Source: Bradyrhizobium sp. B097 (GTDB lineage Bacteria; Pseudomonadota; Alphaproteobacteria; Rhizobiales; Xanthobacteraceae). From it: a DNA stretch of 64,000 nucleotides. Numbering within the stretch: the first letter of the stretch is position 1; each line of letters begins with the position of its first letter. Shown piece after piece: positions 44,734 to 56,507 of this stretch. The notes under the pieces were generated by a model. It worked only from the letters and a program-made list of their open reading frames with translations, ran no database searches and was not told the origin of the DNA. Position numbers and translations under genes: made by a program. The stretch spans positions 2,538,501 through 2,602,500 of the forward strand of contig NZ_CP152412.1 of NCBI RefSeq assembly GCF_038957035.1, read 5' to 3'.

Positions 44734-47295
44734 TCACTCGCGTAGCTTGCGGTCCAGGAAGCCGACATAGGAATTATCCGGATCCAGTTTGACGGCCAGG
44801 CGAAGCGCGGCACGGGCGGCGGATTTGTCGCCCTCAGCGGTGGCCTGGTGCTCATCCAGAATCGCATTGGCCACCGTGCGCGCGGTGTCGAGACGGGCCT
44901 CCTCAATGGAGCGATCGGCAAGATAGGCTTCCACCGGCTCGCGGAGGCGCTTCAATTCGTCCACGCTGATCGAGCTCAGCGGATACCAGTTGAAATATTC
45001 GAGGCGCGGCCGATCGTCCGTGAGGCTTGGCACATTTCCGACAAAGGCCGCGAGCTTTTCATCGGCGGCAATGAATGTCGCCAGGAAATCCTCGGGCGAG
45101 CGCAGGCCGTTTGCTGTCAGGTCTTCAGCCACCCCCGGCTTGGACATGCGCGTGGCGAGCACGCGAGGATCGATTGTCAGCGGTTCATCGGAGGCGATGG
45201 CCACGCCTTCCATTCTGGACGGCAACCACAGGGAGACGTGCTTGAACTGGCCCATCATAGCCTTGAGGATCATCTTCGGAAGAATGCCGCGGTTGAAATC
45301 CAGCGGCACCCATTGCGCGAGAACGCCGCCGGGGCGCATCTTCTGCTTTGCCAGCGCATAGAATTCCTCTGTGTAGAGGTTGATGACGCCGGCGTCATGG
45401 GGCGGCGGGGGCTCGAGGGTGATGACGTCGAATGTCTCGTTTGTCCCCAGCAGGAAGTGGCGCCCGTCCGCGACGATCTGATGGACCTTGGGGTTTTGAT
45501 AGAACTGCTTGTTGATCGGCACGAAACGGGGCGCAACCTCGAAAACCGTCGAGGCCAGATCGACCGCGTCGATGGATTGTAGTTCCTGATGGGTGCTGAC
45601 CGCACCCACCGTGGTGCCGGTCCCGATGCAAATCACGACCGCCGTTTCAACCGGGCCCGGATGCAGCAGAATGGGATAGTGCCCCATCGCGGCCATATAG
45701 CGCCGGCCCTCAGGACGGTTGTTGGCATAGCTCTTCGAATTCACCACCAATTGTTGATAGGTGCCCGCCGCCTTCTCGCGATACTCGACCACCGCAAATG
45801 TTGCTTGCTTGGTTTCGCGCAACTCGAGGACATTGCCGCCTTCGATCGAGGTCAGGACCCGTTCCAGATAGTGCGGGGTGAAGAGCAGGAGCGCTACGGC
45901 GATGATGCTTGCGGCGACTGCCCCTTGCCGCCACAGGCTCCTCTCCCTCAGAAGATCCGATTGCGATACGGTCGTCGCGACAAAGAGCAGGACGTTCAGA
46001 ACAATCAGTGCGGTGAGCGCGCCCTGGCTGCCCAGATAGGGGATCAGAAGAAACCCAGCCGCCAGGGAGCCCAGCACGCCGCCAATCGTGTTCAAGGCGT
46101 AGAGCGTGCCGATTCGACGGCCCAGCGCGCTCATCTGCATCACCGTCAGTTCGCTGGCCAGCGGAAAGCTGACGCCGATCAGCGTGGTCGGCAGCAACAG
46201 GGCAACGGCACAGATCAGGAAGAATGAAACATCACCTCCCAAGAGCTCCTGCGCCGGGACTGGAACCAGGCCCGATACGATGGGAGACAGCACGGCTTCC
46301 ACGGTGCGCGCCTTGCCGAGAATTCCGACGGTCAGGGTGGCCGCAACCGCGATGAGCAGCTGTGTTACGGCGAAGTATCGCAGCAGTTGATCCTTGCGGG
46401 GTGCGAGCAGCCTCGCGCAGATCAGGGCGCCGATCACCAGGCCCAACAGGTAAACACCGAGCATCCCGGAGAAGGCGTAGACGCTCGAGGTGCTGACATT
46501 GGTCAGGAAGCGGAACCAGACGACTTCATAGGCGATGGACACGAAGCCGGAGCACGCGAAGATCGCGATGAGGATGGACGTCCGGCGATGTCCCGGCCCG
46601 GCGGTTTGCGCCGGCGCTTCCGCCGTGACCGGCGACAGCGGGCTTGCGCCGCGCGCGAGGAGCAGGGCGACACCGCCGACGCAGACATACAGGCCTGCTG
46701 CGACCAGGCTCGATCCGGTGATCCCCCAGAGGCCCATCAGGGCAAAGCCGACAACCAGGGTGCCGATCGCGGCGCCCAGGGTGTTGAACCCGTAGAGCAG
46801 GCCGATGCGATTGGCGAGGTCGGCTTGCGCGCGGGTCAGGAACTTCACGAGGAAGGGCAGGGTTGCGCCCATCAGCATCGTCGGCAGCGACAGGATGGCG
46901 AGCGACAGCGCGACCATGAGCGGCAACCGGAATGGGGACTCCAGGTCCAACATGGGCGACAGCCAGCCCACCCATGTGGACCAGTGCGACAGGAACGCGG
47001 TTACCGCCAGGGAAACGACCGCGAGCGCGAGTTCGAGAAAGCCGTAGATTTTCAGGGGGCGGCTGACGGTGTCGGCGATCCGGCCCCCGAAAGCGCTGCC
47101 TAGGGAGAGACCGAAGAAGAAGCTCGCCACCGTAACGCTGACGGAGACGGTCGCGCTTCCCAGCACGAATTGCAGTTGCTTGAACCACAGGACCTGGAGG
47201 ATCAGGGATGCCGCGCCCGATGCCAGGAAGATCGCCGTGACCAGAACCCTGTTCTTCAGGCTTATGGCGTCTCGAACACCATCACGATTGGGCAC
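44734..47295 (-). CDS. Large membrane protein: MFS-like helices plus spermidine-synthase-like domain
   Basis: 853 residues from GTG 47295, with GGGAGG eight bases before. The first ~520 residues hold around 14 membrane helices (ASGAASLILQVLWFKQLQFVLGS; LPTMLMGATLPFLVKF; GRRIGTLYALNTIGGVLGSL). Residues ~560-780 are an aminopropyltransferase/methyltransferase Rossmann domain (VICIGTGTTVGAVSTH, VADGRHFLLGTNETFDVITLEPPPPHDAG). A C-terminal helical part may hold a TPR-like repeat. Such fused proteins are widespread but poorly characterised; polyamine synthesis is not proven. Confidence 0.82.
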   Translation of the reverse strand: MPNRDGVRDAISLKNRVLVTAIFLASGAASLILQVLWFKQLQFVLGSATVSVSVTVASFFFGLSLGSAFGGRIADTVSRPLKIYGFLELALAVVSLAVTAFLSHWSTWVGWLSPMLDLESPFRLPLMVALSLAILSLPTMLMGATLPFLVKFLTRAQADLANRIGLLYGFNTLGAAIGTLVVGFALMGLWGITGSSLVAAGLYVCVGGVALLLARGASPLSPVTAEAPAQTAGPGHRRTSILIAIFACSGFVSIAYEVVWFRFLTNVSTSSVYAFSGMLGVYLLGLVIGALICARLLAPRKDQLLRYFAVTQLLIAVAATLTVGILGKARTVEAVLSPIVSGLVPVPAQELLGGDVSFFLICAVALLLPTTLIGVSFPLASELTVMQMSALGRRIGTLYALNTIGGVLGSLAAGFLLIPYLGSQGALTALIVLNVLLFVATTVSQSDLLRERSLWRQGAVAASIIAVALLLFTPHYLERVLTSIEGGNVLELRETKQATFAVVEYREKAAGTYQQLVVNSKSYANNRPEGRRYMAAMGHYPILLHPGPVETAVVICIGTGTTVGAVSTHQELQSIDAVDLASTVFEVAPRFVPINKQFYQNPKVHQIVADGRHFLLGTNETFDVITLEPPPPHDAGVINLYTEEFYALAKQKMRPGGVLAQWVPLDFNRGILPKMILKAMMGQFKHVSLWLPSRMEGVAIASDEPLTIDPRVLATRMSKPGVAEDLTANGLRSPEDFLATFIAADEKLAAFVGNVPSLTDDRPRLEYFNWYPLSSISVDELKRLREPVEAYLADRSIEEARLDTARTVANAILDEHQATAEGDKSAARAALRLAVKLDPDNSYVGFLDRKLRE

Positions 47296-47527
47296 TGGAC
47301 AGGCCTCCCATTGATCGGGAGAACTGGTACGGCAAATGCCGTTAATATTGCCCTTATGGGGTCCCCTGGCCGCGTTCGCGCTGCCGTGGGCGCAGCTGCT
47401 CCAGGGGTTTCCGAAGGCGATCCCCTTGGGGCCCTGATCGATCGCCATCCGCCGGCGGGGCTGGCATGACATTGCGTCAAGGCTGATATAAGCAGCACTG
47501 GACGTTATATGTCTGCGGAGATTGCGT

Positions 47528-48055
47528 ATGAAAGTGATAGGCCTCGCGGGCTGGAGCGGAGCCGGCAAGACCACCCTGCTGTCGCGGGTGATCCCCTATC
47601 TGCTTGGCCGGGCCTTGCGCGTCTCCGTGATCAAGCACGCCCATCATGAATTCGATGTCGACATTCCCGGCAAGGACTCCTGGGTGCACCGGCAGGCCGG
47701 CGCGACCGAGGTGCTGGTGTCCTCGACCCGGCGCTGGGCGCTGATGCACGAGCTGCGCGGCGCCAGTGAGCCGCGACTGCCGGAACTGCTCGCCAAGATG
47801 GCGCGGGTCGATCTGGTGGTCGTCGAGGGCTTCAAGCGCGAGCCGGTCAACAAGATCGAGGTGTATCGCGCCGCCAACGGCAAGCCGCTGCTGTTCCCCG
47901 ACGACCCCCGCGTGGTCGGGATCGCCAGCGACGTCGCGGTCGAAACCGGGCTGCCGGTCGCGCATCTCGACGACATCGAGGACGTCGCCGAATTGATGCT
48001 GCGCTCCGCCATTCCGGTCGACGACGTGCTCGCTTCGGCCGCGGCGGAAAGCTGA
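47528..48055 (+). CDS. mobB: Molybdopterin-guanine dinucleotide biosynthesis protein B (MobB)
   Basis: 175 residues from ATG 47528, GGAG seven bases upstream. Begins MKVIGLAGWSGAGKTTLLSR (P-loop), then VIKHAHHEFDVDIPGKDSWVHRQAGA, the MobB signature. A GTP-binding adapter that supports MobA in adding GMP to molybdopterin. It would serve bis-MGD enzymes such as formate dehydrogenase. Divergent from the membrane protein gene. Confidence 0.92.
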   Translation: MKVIGLAGWSGAGKTTLLSRVIPYLLGRALRVSVIKHAHHEFDVDIPGKDSWVHRQAGATEVLVSSTRRWALMHELRGASEPRLPELLAKMARVDLVVVEGFKREPVNKIEVYRAANGKPLLFPDDPRVVGIASDVAVETGLPVAHLDDIEDVAELMLRSAIPVDDVLASAAAES

Positions 48056-48111
48056 CAGGGTGAGAAGGTGCCGCCGTTGACGATGCATGACGGCTTCGCC
48101 ATGGTCGAACC

Positions 48112-48381
48112 ATGACCACGATAAAGCTCGACCTCACCGGCCTGAAATGCCCGCTGCCCGCGCTGAAGACGCGCAAGGCCCTGAAGAGCGTGACGGCGGG
48201 AGACTGCCTCGAAGTGCACTGCACCGACCCGCTTTCGGTGATCGATATCCCGGCCCTCATCCAGGAGACCGGCGACAGGGTCGAGATCACCGAACGAAGC
48301 GACGTCCGGATCGTTTTCCTGATCGAGAAGGCGAATGGAACGATAGATAATTCAAATGCTGCAGCGCCGCGTACGCGCTAG
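48112..48381 (+). CDS. TusA-family sulfurtransferase-like protein
   Basis: 89 residues. LDLTGLKCPLPALKTRKAL carries the CPxP cysteine (CPLP) of the SirA/TusA/YedF family. Members carry persulfide sulfur for tRNA modification or Mo-cofactor and formate-dehydrogenase maturation; the mobB neighbour favours the latter. The start is ATG 48112, 56 bp after mobB. Confidence 0.87.
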   Translation: MTTIKLDLTGLKCPLPALKTRKALKSVTAGDCLEVHCTDPLSVIDIPALIQETGDRVEITERSDVRIVFLIEKANGTIDNSNAAAPRTR

Positions 48382-48716
48382 ATCCGGCTTGATATCTACC
48401 TTTTGCCAATCGACACCTATTTTCCATTCTGCGCGAATTGATAATCTCCTCCCGGGTTGCGGAGATGGAGCTGTGCCCGGATCTGGGCACAGCGACAGAC
48501 AACGGCCGGCCTGCGTCCGGATCAGGGACGGCAGGGCCGGGCATATCGGGTCGTATTGGGGGTTAGCATTTGCGGAATGCGCGTGGTTGGTCCCGGCGCA
48601 TCGAGGAAATGTGCGGAGCAGCCGCCTGACGGTGGCCGCAAAGGGCTGAGACCGGGGCTGAGACGGGATCGAAGACGCAGACGCGCCTGACAACGGCGGC
48701 TGCAGGGGAGGAGTCA
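48382..48716. other. Promoter region of the OFA transporter, no gene
   Basis: 335 bp. The left half is AT-richer (TTGATATCTACCTTTTGCC; GAATTGATAATCTCC) than neighbouring genes and likely holds the promoter. I identified no clear operator, terminator or coding frame. Confidence 0.45.
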
Positions 48717-50372
48717 ATGACCACAGTGAGCAGCGCCGCGCGCGTATCCGCGGCAGGCGCAGGTTTCCTCGACAAGGACCACACGATCGCGACCGCCGGC
48801 TTCAACCGCTGGCTGGTGCCGCCGGCCGCGCTGTGCATCCATCTGTGCATCGGCATGGCCTACGGCTTCTCGGTGTTCTGGTTGCCGCTGTCGCGCGCGA
48901 TCGGGCTGACCGCGCCGAAGGCATGCCCGGACATTTCGCTGGCGCAGGAATTGTTCACGACGAGTTGCGACTGGAAGGTCGCGAGCCTCGGGTGGATGTA
49001 TACGCTGTTCTTCGTGCTGCTCGGCGTCTCGGCCGCGATCTGGGGCGGCTGGCTTGAGAAGGTCGGTCCGCGCAAGGCCGGCTTCGTCGCGGCGCTGTGC
49101 TGGGCCGGCGGCCTCGTGATCGGCGCGCTGGGTGTCTACACGCATCAGCTCTGGCTGATGTGGCTTGGCTCCGGCGTGATCGGCGGTGTCGGCCTCGGTC
49201 TCGGCTACATCTCGCCGGTGTCGACGCTGGTGAAATGGTTCCCCGATCGCCGCGGCATGGCGACCGGCATGGCGATCATGGGCTTCGGCGGCGGCGCGAT
49301 GATCGGCGCCCCGCTGGCCGACAAGCTGATGAGCTATTTCAAGACCCCGACCTCGGTCGGCGTCTGGGAAACCTTCCTCGCCATGGGCGCGATCTATTTC
49401 GTGTTCATGATGATTGGTGCCTTCCGCTATCGCATTCCGCCGGCCGGCTGGCAGCCCGAGGGCTGGACACCGCCGGCCAAGGCCAACGCGATGATCTCGA
49501 CCAAGAACGTCCATCTGAAGGATGCGCACAAAACGCCGCAGTTCTGGCTGATCTGGGGGGTACTCTGCCTCAACGTGTCGGCCGGCATTGGCGTGATCGG
49601 CATGGCCTCGCCGATGTTGCAAGAGATCTTTGCGGGCAAGCTGATCGGCCTGCCCAATGTCGGCTTCAACGCGCTCGATGCTGGACAGAAGGCGCAGATC
49701 GCGGCGATCGCCGCCGGCTTTGCCGGATTGCTGTCGCTATTCAACATCGGCGGCCGTTTCTTCTGGGCGTCGCTGTCGGACAAGATCGGCCGCAAGAACA
49801 CCTACTACACGTTCTTCATCCTCGGCATCGCGCTCTACGCGCTGGCGCCGACCTTTGCCGCGATGGGCTCGAAGCTCCTGTTTGTGCTCGGCTTCGGCAT
49901 CATCCTGTCGATGTATGGTGGCGGCTTCGCCACGGTGCCGGCCTATCTCGCCGACATGTTCGGCACCCAGTTCGTCGGCGCGATCCATGGCCGCCTGCTG
50001 ACGGCGTGGTCGACCGCCGGCATCATCGGCCCGGTCGTGGTGAACTACATCCGTGAATTCCAGCTTGCCGCCGGCGTGCCGCGCGACCAGCTCTACAACA
50101 CGACGATGTACATCCTGTGCGCCATGCTGATCGCGGGACTGATCTGCAACTACCTGATCAAGCCGGTCGATTCGAAGTGGCACATGAGCGACGCCGAGGT
50201 CGCCAAGCTGCAGGATGCGAGCGTCAGCGCGGCTGCGGCCGGACCGCACGGTTCCTACGGGATCGGGTTTGGCGGGCTCGACGCCAAGGCGGCCCTGTTC
50301 TGGCTGTTCGTCGGTATTCCGCTGGCCTGGGGCATCTACATGACGCTGCTCAGCGCGGTCAAAATCCTCTGA
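48717..50372 (+). CDS. OFA-family MFS transporter (oxalate/formate antiporter-like)
   Basis: 551 residues with 12 helices. FNRWLVPPAALCIHLCIGMAYGFSVFWLPL and GWLEKVGPRKAGFVAALCWAGG are typical of the OFA family; FWASLSDKIGRKNTYYTFF is the later signature. Members exchange oxalate for formate or carry other small carboxylates. Proximity to Mo-cofactor genes (formate dehydrogenase support) makes a formate/oxalate role plausible, but no oxalate genes are in the window. Confidence 0.87.
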   Translation: MTTVSSAARVSAAGAGFLDKDHTIATAGFNRWLVPPAALCIHLCIGMAYGFSVFWLPLSRAIGLTAPKACPDISLAQELFTTSCDWKVASLGWMYTLFFVLLGVSAAIWGGWLEKVGPRKAGFVAALCWAGGLVIGALGVYTHQLWLMWLGSGVIGGVGLGLGYISPVSTLVKWFPDRRGMATGMAIMGFGGGAMIGAPLADKLMSYFKTPTSVGVWETFLAMGAIYFVFMMIGAFRYRIPPAGWQPEGWTPPAKANAMISTKNVHLKDAHKTPQFWLIWGVLCLNVSAGIGVIGMASPMLQEIFAGKLIGLPNVGFNALDAGQKAQIAAIAAGFAGLLSLFNIGGRFFWASLSDKIGRKNTYYTFFILGIALYALAPTFAAMGSKLLFVLGFGIILSMYGGGFATVPAYLADMFGTQFVGAIHGRLLTAWSTAGIIGPVVVNYIREFQLAAGVPRDQLYNTTMYILCAMLIAGLICNYLIKPVDSKWHMSDAEVAKLQDASVSAAAAGPHGSYGIGFGGLDAKAALFWLFVGIPLAWGIYMTLLSAVKIL

Positions 50373-50461
50373 TCGCGACCATCATCGCCGCGGGCCGCCG
50401 ATTCCCGGTGCCCGCGGCATTCGCTCTATTTCATGAACAGAAATCGGATTGGGGGATTTCA

Positions 50462-50740
50462 ATGTTTCGCACCCGGATTTGCCTTGCCGCCGCGCTGCTC
50501 GCCCTGGGACTGCATGCCGCGTCGGCCCAGACCGCGGCGCCGGCAGCACCAGCACCGGCCGCCACCACCACGGCCAAGCCGTCGAAGATCAAGCTGACGA
50601 TGGAGAAATTGAAGGCGATGAAGGAGCAGTGGCGGGCCAACAAGCCCAAGCTCAAGGCCTGCCGCAAAGAGGTGAAGCAGAAGGGACTGACCGGCGATGA
50701 CCGCTGGTTCTATATCTCGGACTGCATGGCCAAGAGCTAA
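50462..50740 (+). CDS. Small exported protein, PsiF-like
   Basis: 92 residues from ATG 50462. Signal peptide MFRTRICLAAALLALGLHAASAQ, Ala/Pro-rich linker, then a basic helical part with two cysteines (LKACRKEVKQKGLTGDDRWFYISDCMAKS) that recalls the PsiF repeat. Probably periplasmic. Function unknown. Confidence 0.72.
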   Translation: MFRTRICLAAALLALGLHAASAQTAAPAAPAPAATTTAKPSKIKLTMEKLKAMKEQWRANKPKLKACRKEVKQKGLTGDDRWFYISDCMAKS

Positions 50741-50795
50741 GGCCCGCACCGACGTGAATGCGTCGAGCATGAAGTTGAGAGAGCGCGCCGCGCGG

Positions 50796-51020
50796 TACCC
50801 CTCTCCCTAACCCTCCCCCGCAAGGGGGGAGGGAACCCCTCCGCCGGTGATTCCCTTACGTTCGGCTCGATGTTGGGCGTTAGCGCTGCGAGATGGTGGC
50901 CGCGCGAACAAACCAATCATTGTCGTCCATCCATTGATCCAATGAGGCCATCTGCGTGTGAGGTAAGCACGCTGATCGGGCTCCCTCCCCCCTTGCGGGG
51001 GAGGGTTGGGGAGAGGGGTA
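50796..51020. repeat. 225-bp element with 38-bp terminal inverted repeats
   Basis: The arms 50796-50833 and 50983-51020 match in 37 of 38 positions as inverted copies (TACCCCTCTCCCTA... / ...GGGAGAGGGGTA type). Each arm is itself a hairpin. There is no open frame inside. Looks like a MITE-like or palindromic repeat that also ends transcription of the flanking convergent genes. Confidence 0.8.
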
Positions 51021-51051
51021 AGCCCAGGGCGCGATGCTCGATGCGAAGCAA

Positions 51052-53427
<2,376 letters not shown>

Positions 53428-53438
53428 GTCGAAATCCC

Positions 53439-53846
53439 TCAGCTCGATTTTCCGAGCCGCAGGCCGACGCAGCCATGCGCGGCAAAACGGCTGATGGTGT
53501 AGCGGCCGGTCGGCAGCGTGATGCGGCGCTCGAAGCGGCCCTGCGGCAGCTCGAGGCGCAGGATGCGGGCGCTGCGGAGTTCAGCGGGCAGGATGCGGCG
53601 GCCGGAGATCACCAGCGTGCCGCCGTCGAGCGCGGCCTCGACCTCGTCGGGATCGACCCCCGGCAGCGCGACCAGGATCAGGATCTCCTCCTCGGTCTCG
53701 ATCACGTCCATCGGTGGTTCCCAGCTCGGCTCGCTGCCGCCCGCGCTGGGCTGCAAATTGAGGAAGCTCTGGTGCAACCGCTCGGCGCGGGCGAGCGCCT
53801 CGATCGCATCCGTCAGCATCCAGTTGATCTGATCCTTGGGCCGCAT
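53439..53846 (-). CDS. Hsp20/alpha-crystallin family chaperone
   Basis: 135 residues from the ATG at 53846, GGAGAG before it. The alpha-crystallin domain covers ~residues 45-125 (MDVIETEEEILILVALPGVDPDEVEAALDGGTLVISGRR...ELPQGRFERRITLP). The C-terminal I-x-I tail is not evident, which may weaken oligomer assembly. It lies 11 bp upstream of lon on the same strand, so the pair forms one operon for handling damaged proteins. Confidence 0.9.
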   Translation of the reverse strand: MRPKDQINWMLTDAIEALARAERLHQSFLNLQPSAGGSEPSWEPPMDVIETEEEILILVALPGVDPDEVEAALDGGTLVISGRRILPAELRSARILRLELPQGRFERRITLPTGRYTISRFAAHGCVGLRLGKSS

Positions 53847-54025
53847 GGGCACTCTCCACGTCGCATTGGGAGGCGACGTTACCGGTCTTGCAGCCGACCG
53901 TAAACCGGCTCCTCGCGCCGCCGGTCGAGGGTAAAATTGTCCGAAATCCCGCGATTTGCGGCAGGGCGCGCGATGCGCCGCCGCACTCTGCCGGGACCGG
54001 AATGGCTCGATGTTCGGAACGCCGC

Positions 54026-55042
54026 CTACAGCCAACCGGAACGCCTGAATCGCCAGAACAGCCCGGCGCATGCAGCCAGCATCAGGCCCATCACGACGAA
54101 ATAGCTGTACTCCCATTGTAGCTCCGGTATGTACTTGAAATTCATACCGTAGATACCGGCGACGGCGGTCGGCACCGCAACAATCGCCAGCCACGAGGCG
54201 AGCTTCTTGGAGATCGCCGTTTCCTGCGCCTGACCGACCAGCAGGCTTGCTTCAAACGCAAAGGCGAGCACCTCGCGCAGCGAGTCGATCCGTTCCTGAA
54301 TGGTGCGGACGTGATCCGTGACGTCGCGGAACAACGGCCGCATCGTGACGCGCACCATCGGCAGATCGTCGCGCTCCAGCCTGCGGCAGACCTCCACCAA
54401 CGGTCCGATCGCATTGCGCAGCCGGAGCAGGTCCCGCCTCAGCAGATAGAGCCGCTCGATCTGCGCCCGCGTCATCGCGCTCGCCAGCACCTCCGCCTCC
54501 ATCGCCTCGACCTCGTCCTGGATCGTCTCGAGCACCGGCGAGTAGTTGTCGACGATGAAATCGAGAATGGCGTAGAGGATGTAGTCCTCGCCCCGGGCAA
54601 GCGCGCGCGGGCAACTCTCGCAGCGCTCCCTGACCGGCGTGTAGGACGTCGAGGCGCCGTGTCGGACCGAGACGATGTATCCCTCGCCGACGAACAGATG
54701 CGTCTCGCCGAACGCGATGCTTTCACCGTCGAGCTGCGCGGTGCGGGCCACGATGAACAGCGCGTCGCCGTATTGCTCGATCTTCGGCCGCTGATGCGCG
54801 TGATCCGCATCCTCGATCGCGAGGTCGTGCAGCTGGAATTGCCGCTGCAGGCTGCTGAGTATTGCCATATCGGGTTCGTGCAGGCCGATCCACACCACGT
54901 GATCCGGCTTGTTGCGCCAGCTCGCGGCCTCATCGATCGCGATATTGGCGACCCGTCGTCCCTCGACGTAGACGCCTGCCGCGATGACGCCATCGGAGTG
55001 GACGGGCCCGGCGGTTGCGACAGTTGGCGATGCGAGGTTCAT
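54026..55042 (-). CDS. corA: CorA-family Mg2+/Co2+ transporter
   Basis: 338 residues from the ATG at 55042, with GAGGGTGGAG before it. Large cytosolic domain, then two C-terminal helices separated by the GMN filter motif (VAGIYGMNFKYIPELQW). MRPLFRDVTDHV and FAFEASLLVGQ... are the usual coiled-coil part. Carries divalent cations as a pentamer. Confidence 0.93.
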   Translation of the reverse strand: MNLASPTVATAGPVHSDGVIAAGVYVEGRRVANIAIDEAASWRNKPDHVVWIGLHEPDMAILSSLQRQFQLHDLAIEDADHAHQRPKIEQYGDALFIVARTAQLDGESIAFGETHLFVGEGYIVSVRHGASTSYTPVRERCESCPRALARGEDYILYAILDFIVDNYSPVLETIQDEVEAMEAEVLASAMTRAQIERLYLLRRDLLRLRNAIGPLVEVCRRLERDDLPMVRVTMRPLFRDVTDHVRTIQERIDSLREVLAFAFEASLLVGQAQETAISKKLASWLAIVAVPTAVAGIYGMNFKYIPELQWEYSYFVVMGLMLAACAGLFWRFRRSGWL

Positions 55043-55307
55043 GATCTCCACCCTCGACGCGGTTATCGAAATCCGCTTGACGACAATTCACGATCAAAAG
55101 GCTAGCACCGAATGGCCGCTGGTCAACACGCGCGGGTCCGTCCTGTTCCGACGGTCCGGGGGCGCCCCGTCACAGCAGGCGGCGCGGCCGGTCTTTATAC
55201 GGCGCCTATGCCGCACCGCGGCGGGTCCTCTCGAATTCCTACGGCCTTCCCAGCATCTTCTGGCGTGAGGCGGTGCGTTCGCGCGCCGCCTACCAGGAAG
55301 GCGGAAC

Positions 55308-55583
55308 ATGACCTTGCTCCATGTACACGATGTCCGGCCGCACGGTTCGGCCGGTGCCATGCCGGCGACGCTGCGGCGGACCATCCGGCGGATCGGTCTT
55401 GCGTTCAGGACCATCCACCGCGCCATTGCCGCCGCCAAGATCCATCGGCTGCGCAATGAGCTGCTGCTGCATCGCGGCCATGAAGACTGGGCGCGCGCCC
55501 ATCTCCATGTCGGCATGCTCGGCGGCGATGCCGAGAAATATCCGCGCCCACCGGTCGTGCTCGGCGAGAAGTGGGACTATTGA
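55308..55583 (+). CDS. Small hypothetical protein
   Basis: 91 residues, ATG 55308 after AAGGCGGAAC. Basic middle helix (LRRTIRRIGLAFRTIHRAIAAAKIHRLRNELLLHRG) and acidic end. No recognised domain. It is followed one base later by another small gene, so the two are probably co-expressed. Confidence 0.6.
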   Translation: MTLLHVHDVRPHGSAGAMPATLRRTIRRIGLAFRTIHRAIAAAKIHRLRNELLLHRGHEDWARAHLHVGMLGGDAEKYPRPPVVLGEKWDY

Positions 55584-55584
55584 G

Positions 55585-55776
55585 ATGCGCGCAGCTTCAT
55601 TCATCGCGGCCCTGCTGCGCCGCGTCGCGGAAGGGATGCTCAAATTCCTCGCCTGGATCGGCGAGGAGCCGATCAGCGGCTACCGGCCCGAGGCGCATTA
55701 CATGCGTGGTCCGGGTCCGGCGTGGCGGGCCAAGCATCAGCCGGGTCAGGTGGCTTCGCTTCGCCGCGTCAGGTGA
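55585..55776 (+). CDS. Small hypothetical protein, possible membrane association
   Basis: 63 residues starting [33 protein letters not shown]; the first 26 residues could form an amphipathic or membrane helix. One base separates it from the previous stop. Its 3' end overlaps the slipin gene's end on the other strand by 31 bp. Real-gene evidence is position and ribosome-site context only. Confidence 0.5.
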   Translation: MRAASFIAALLRRVAEGMLKFLAWIGEEPISGYRPEAHYMRGPGPAWRAKHQPGQVASLRRVR

Positions 55777-56507
55777 TCGAGCAGGTTCATCGGGAGCGGG
55801 AAGACCACGGTCGAGGAGCGTTCGCCGGCGATGTCATGCAGCGCCGCGAAATAGCGGAGCTGCATCGCCTGCGGCTCCTGGGCAAGGATCCGGCCGGCCT
55901 CGACCAGCTTCTCGGCGGCCTGCTGCTCGCCCATCGCGTTGATCACCTTGGCGCGCCGCAGCCGTTCCGCCTCGGCCTGCTTGGCGATCGCCCGCACCAT
56001 GGTTTCGTTGAGATCGATATCCTTGATCTCGACCGCGGTGACCTTGATGCCCCAGACGTCGGTCTGCTTGTCGAGGGTCTCCTGGATATCGGCGTTCAAT
56101 TTGTCGCGTTCCGCCAGCATCTCGTCGAGCTCGTGCTTGCCGAGGACCGAGCGCAGCGTGGTCTGGGCAAGCTGGCTGGTCGCAGCCATGTAGTCGCCGA
56201 CCTTGATGATGGCGCGCTCGGGGTCGACGATGCGGAAGTAGAGGACGGCGTTGACCTTGACCGAGACGTTGTCGCGGGAAATCACATCCTGCGGCGGCAC
56301 CACCTGCACCATCACCCTGAGGTCGACCTTCACGATCTGCTGCACCACCGGAATCAGGATGATGAGTCCCGGGCCCTTCACCCCGGTAAAGCGGCCGAGC
56401 GTGAAGATGACGCCGCGCTCGTATTCGCGCAGGACGCGCACGGCCTGGGTCAGGAAGATGATGACAAGCAGGACGACCGCCGCATAGGTGAAATAATCAA
56501 GCATCAT
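55746..56507 (-). CDS. Slipin/stomatin-like SPFH protein
   Basis: 253 residues from the ATG at 56507, with AAGGAGG before it. One N-terminal membrane helix ([19 protein letters not shown]), SPFH domain ([31 protein letters not shown]), then a coiled region ([24 protein letters not shown]). Its start overlaps the NfeD-protease stop (ATGATG), so the two are translated together. They form a membrane quality-control pair. Confidence 0.93.
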   Translation of the reverse strand: MMLDYFTYAAVVLLVIIFLTQAVRVLREYERGVIFTLGRFTGVKGPGLIILIPVVQQIVKVDLRVMVQVVPPQDVISRDNVSVKVNAVLYFRIVDPERAIIKVGDYMAATSQLAQTTLRSVLGKHELDEMLAERDKLNADIQETLDKQTDVWGIKVTAVEIKDIDLNETMVRAIAKQAEAERLRRAKVINAMGEQQAAEKLVEAGRILAQEPQAMQLRYFAALHDIAGERSSTVVFPLPMNLLDHLTRRSEAT

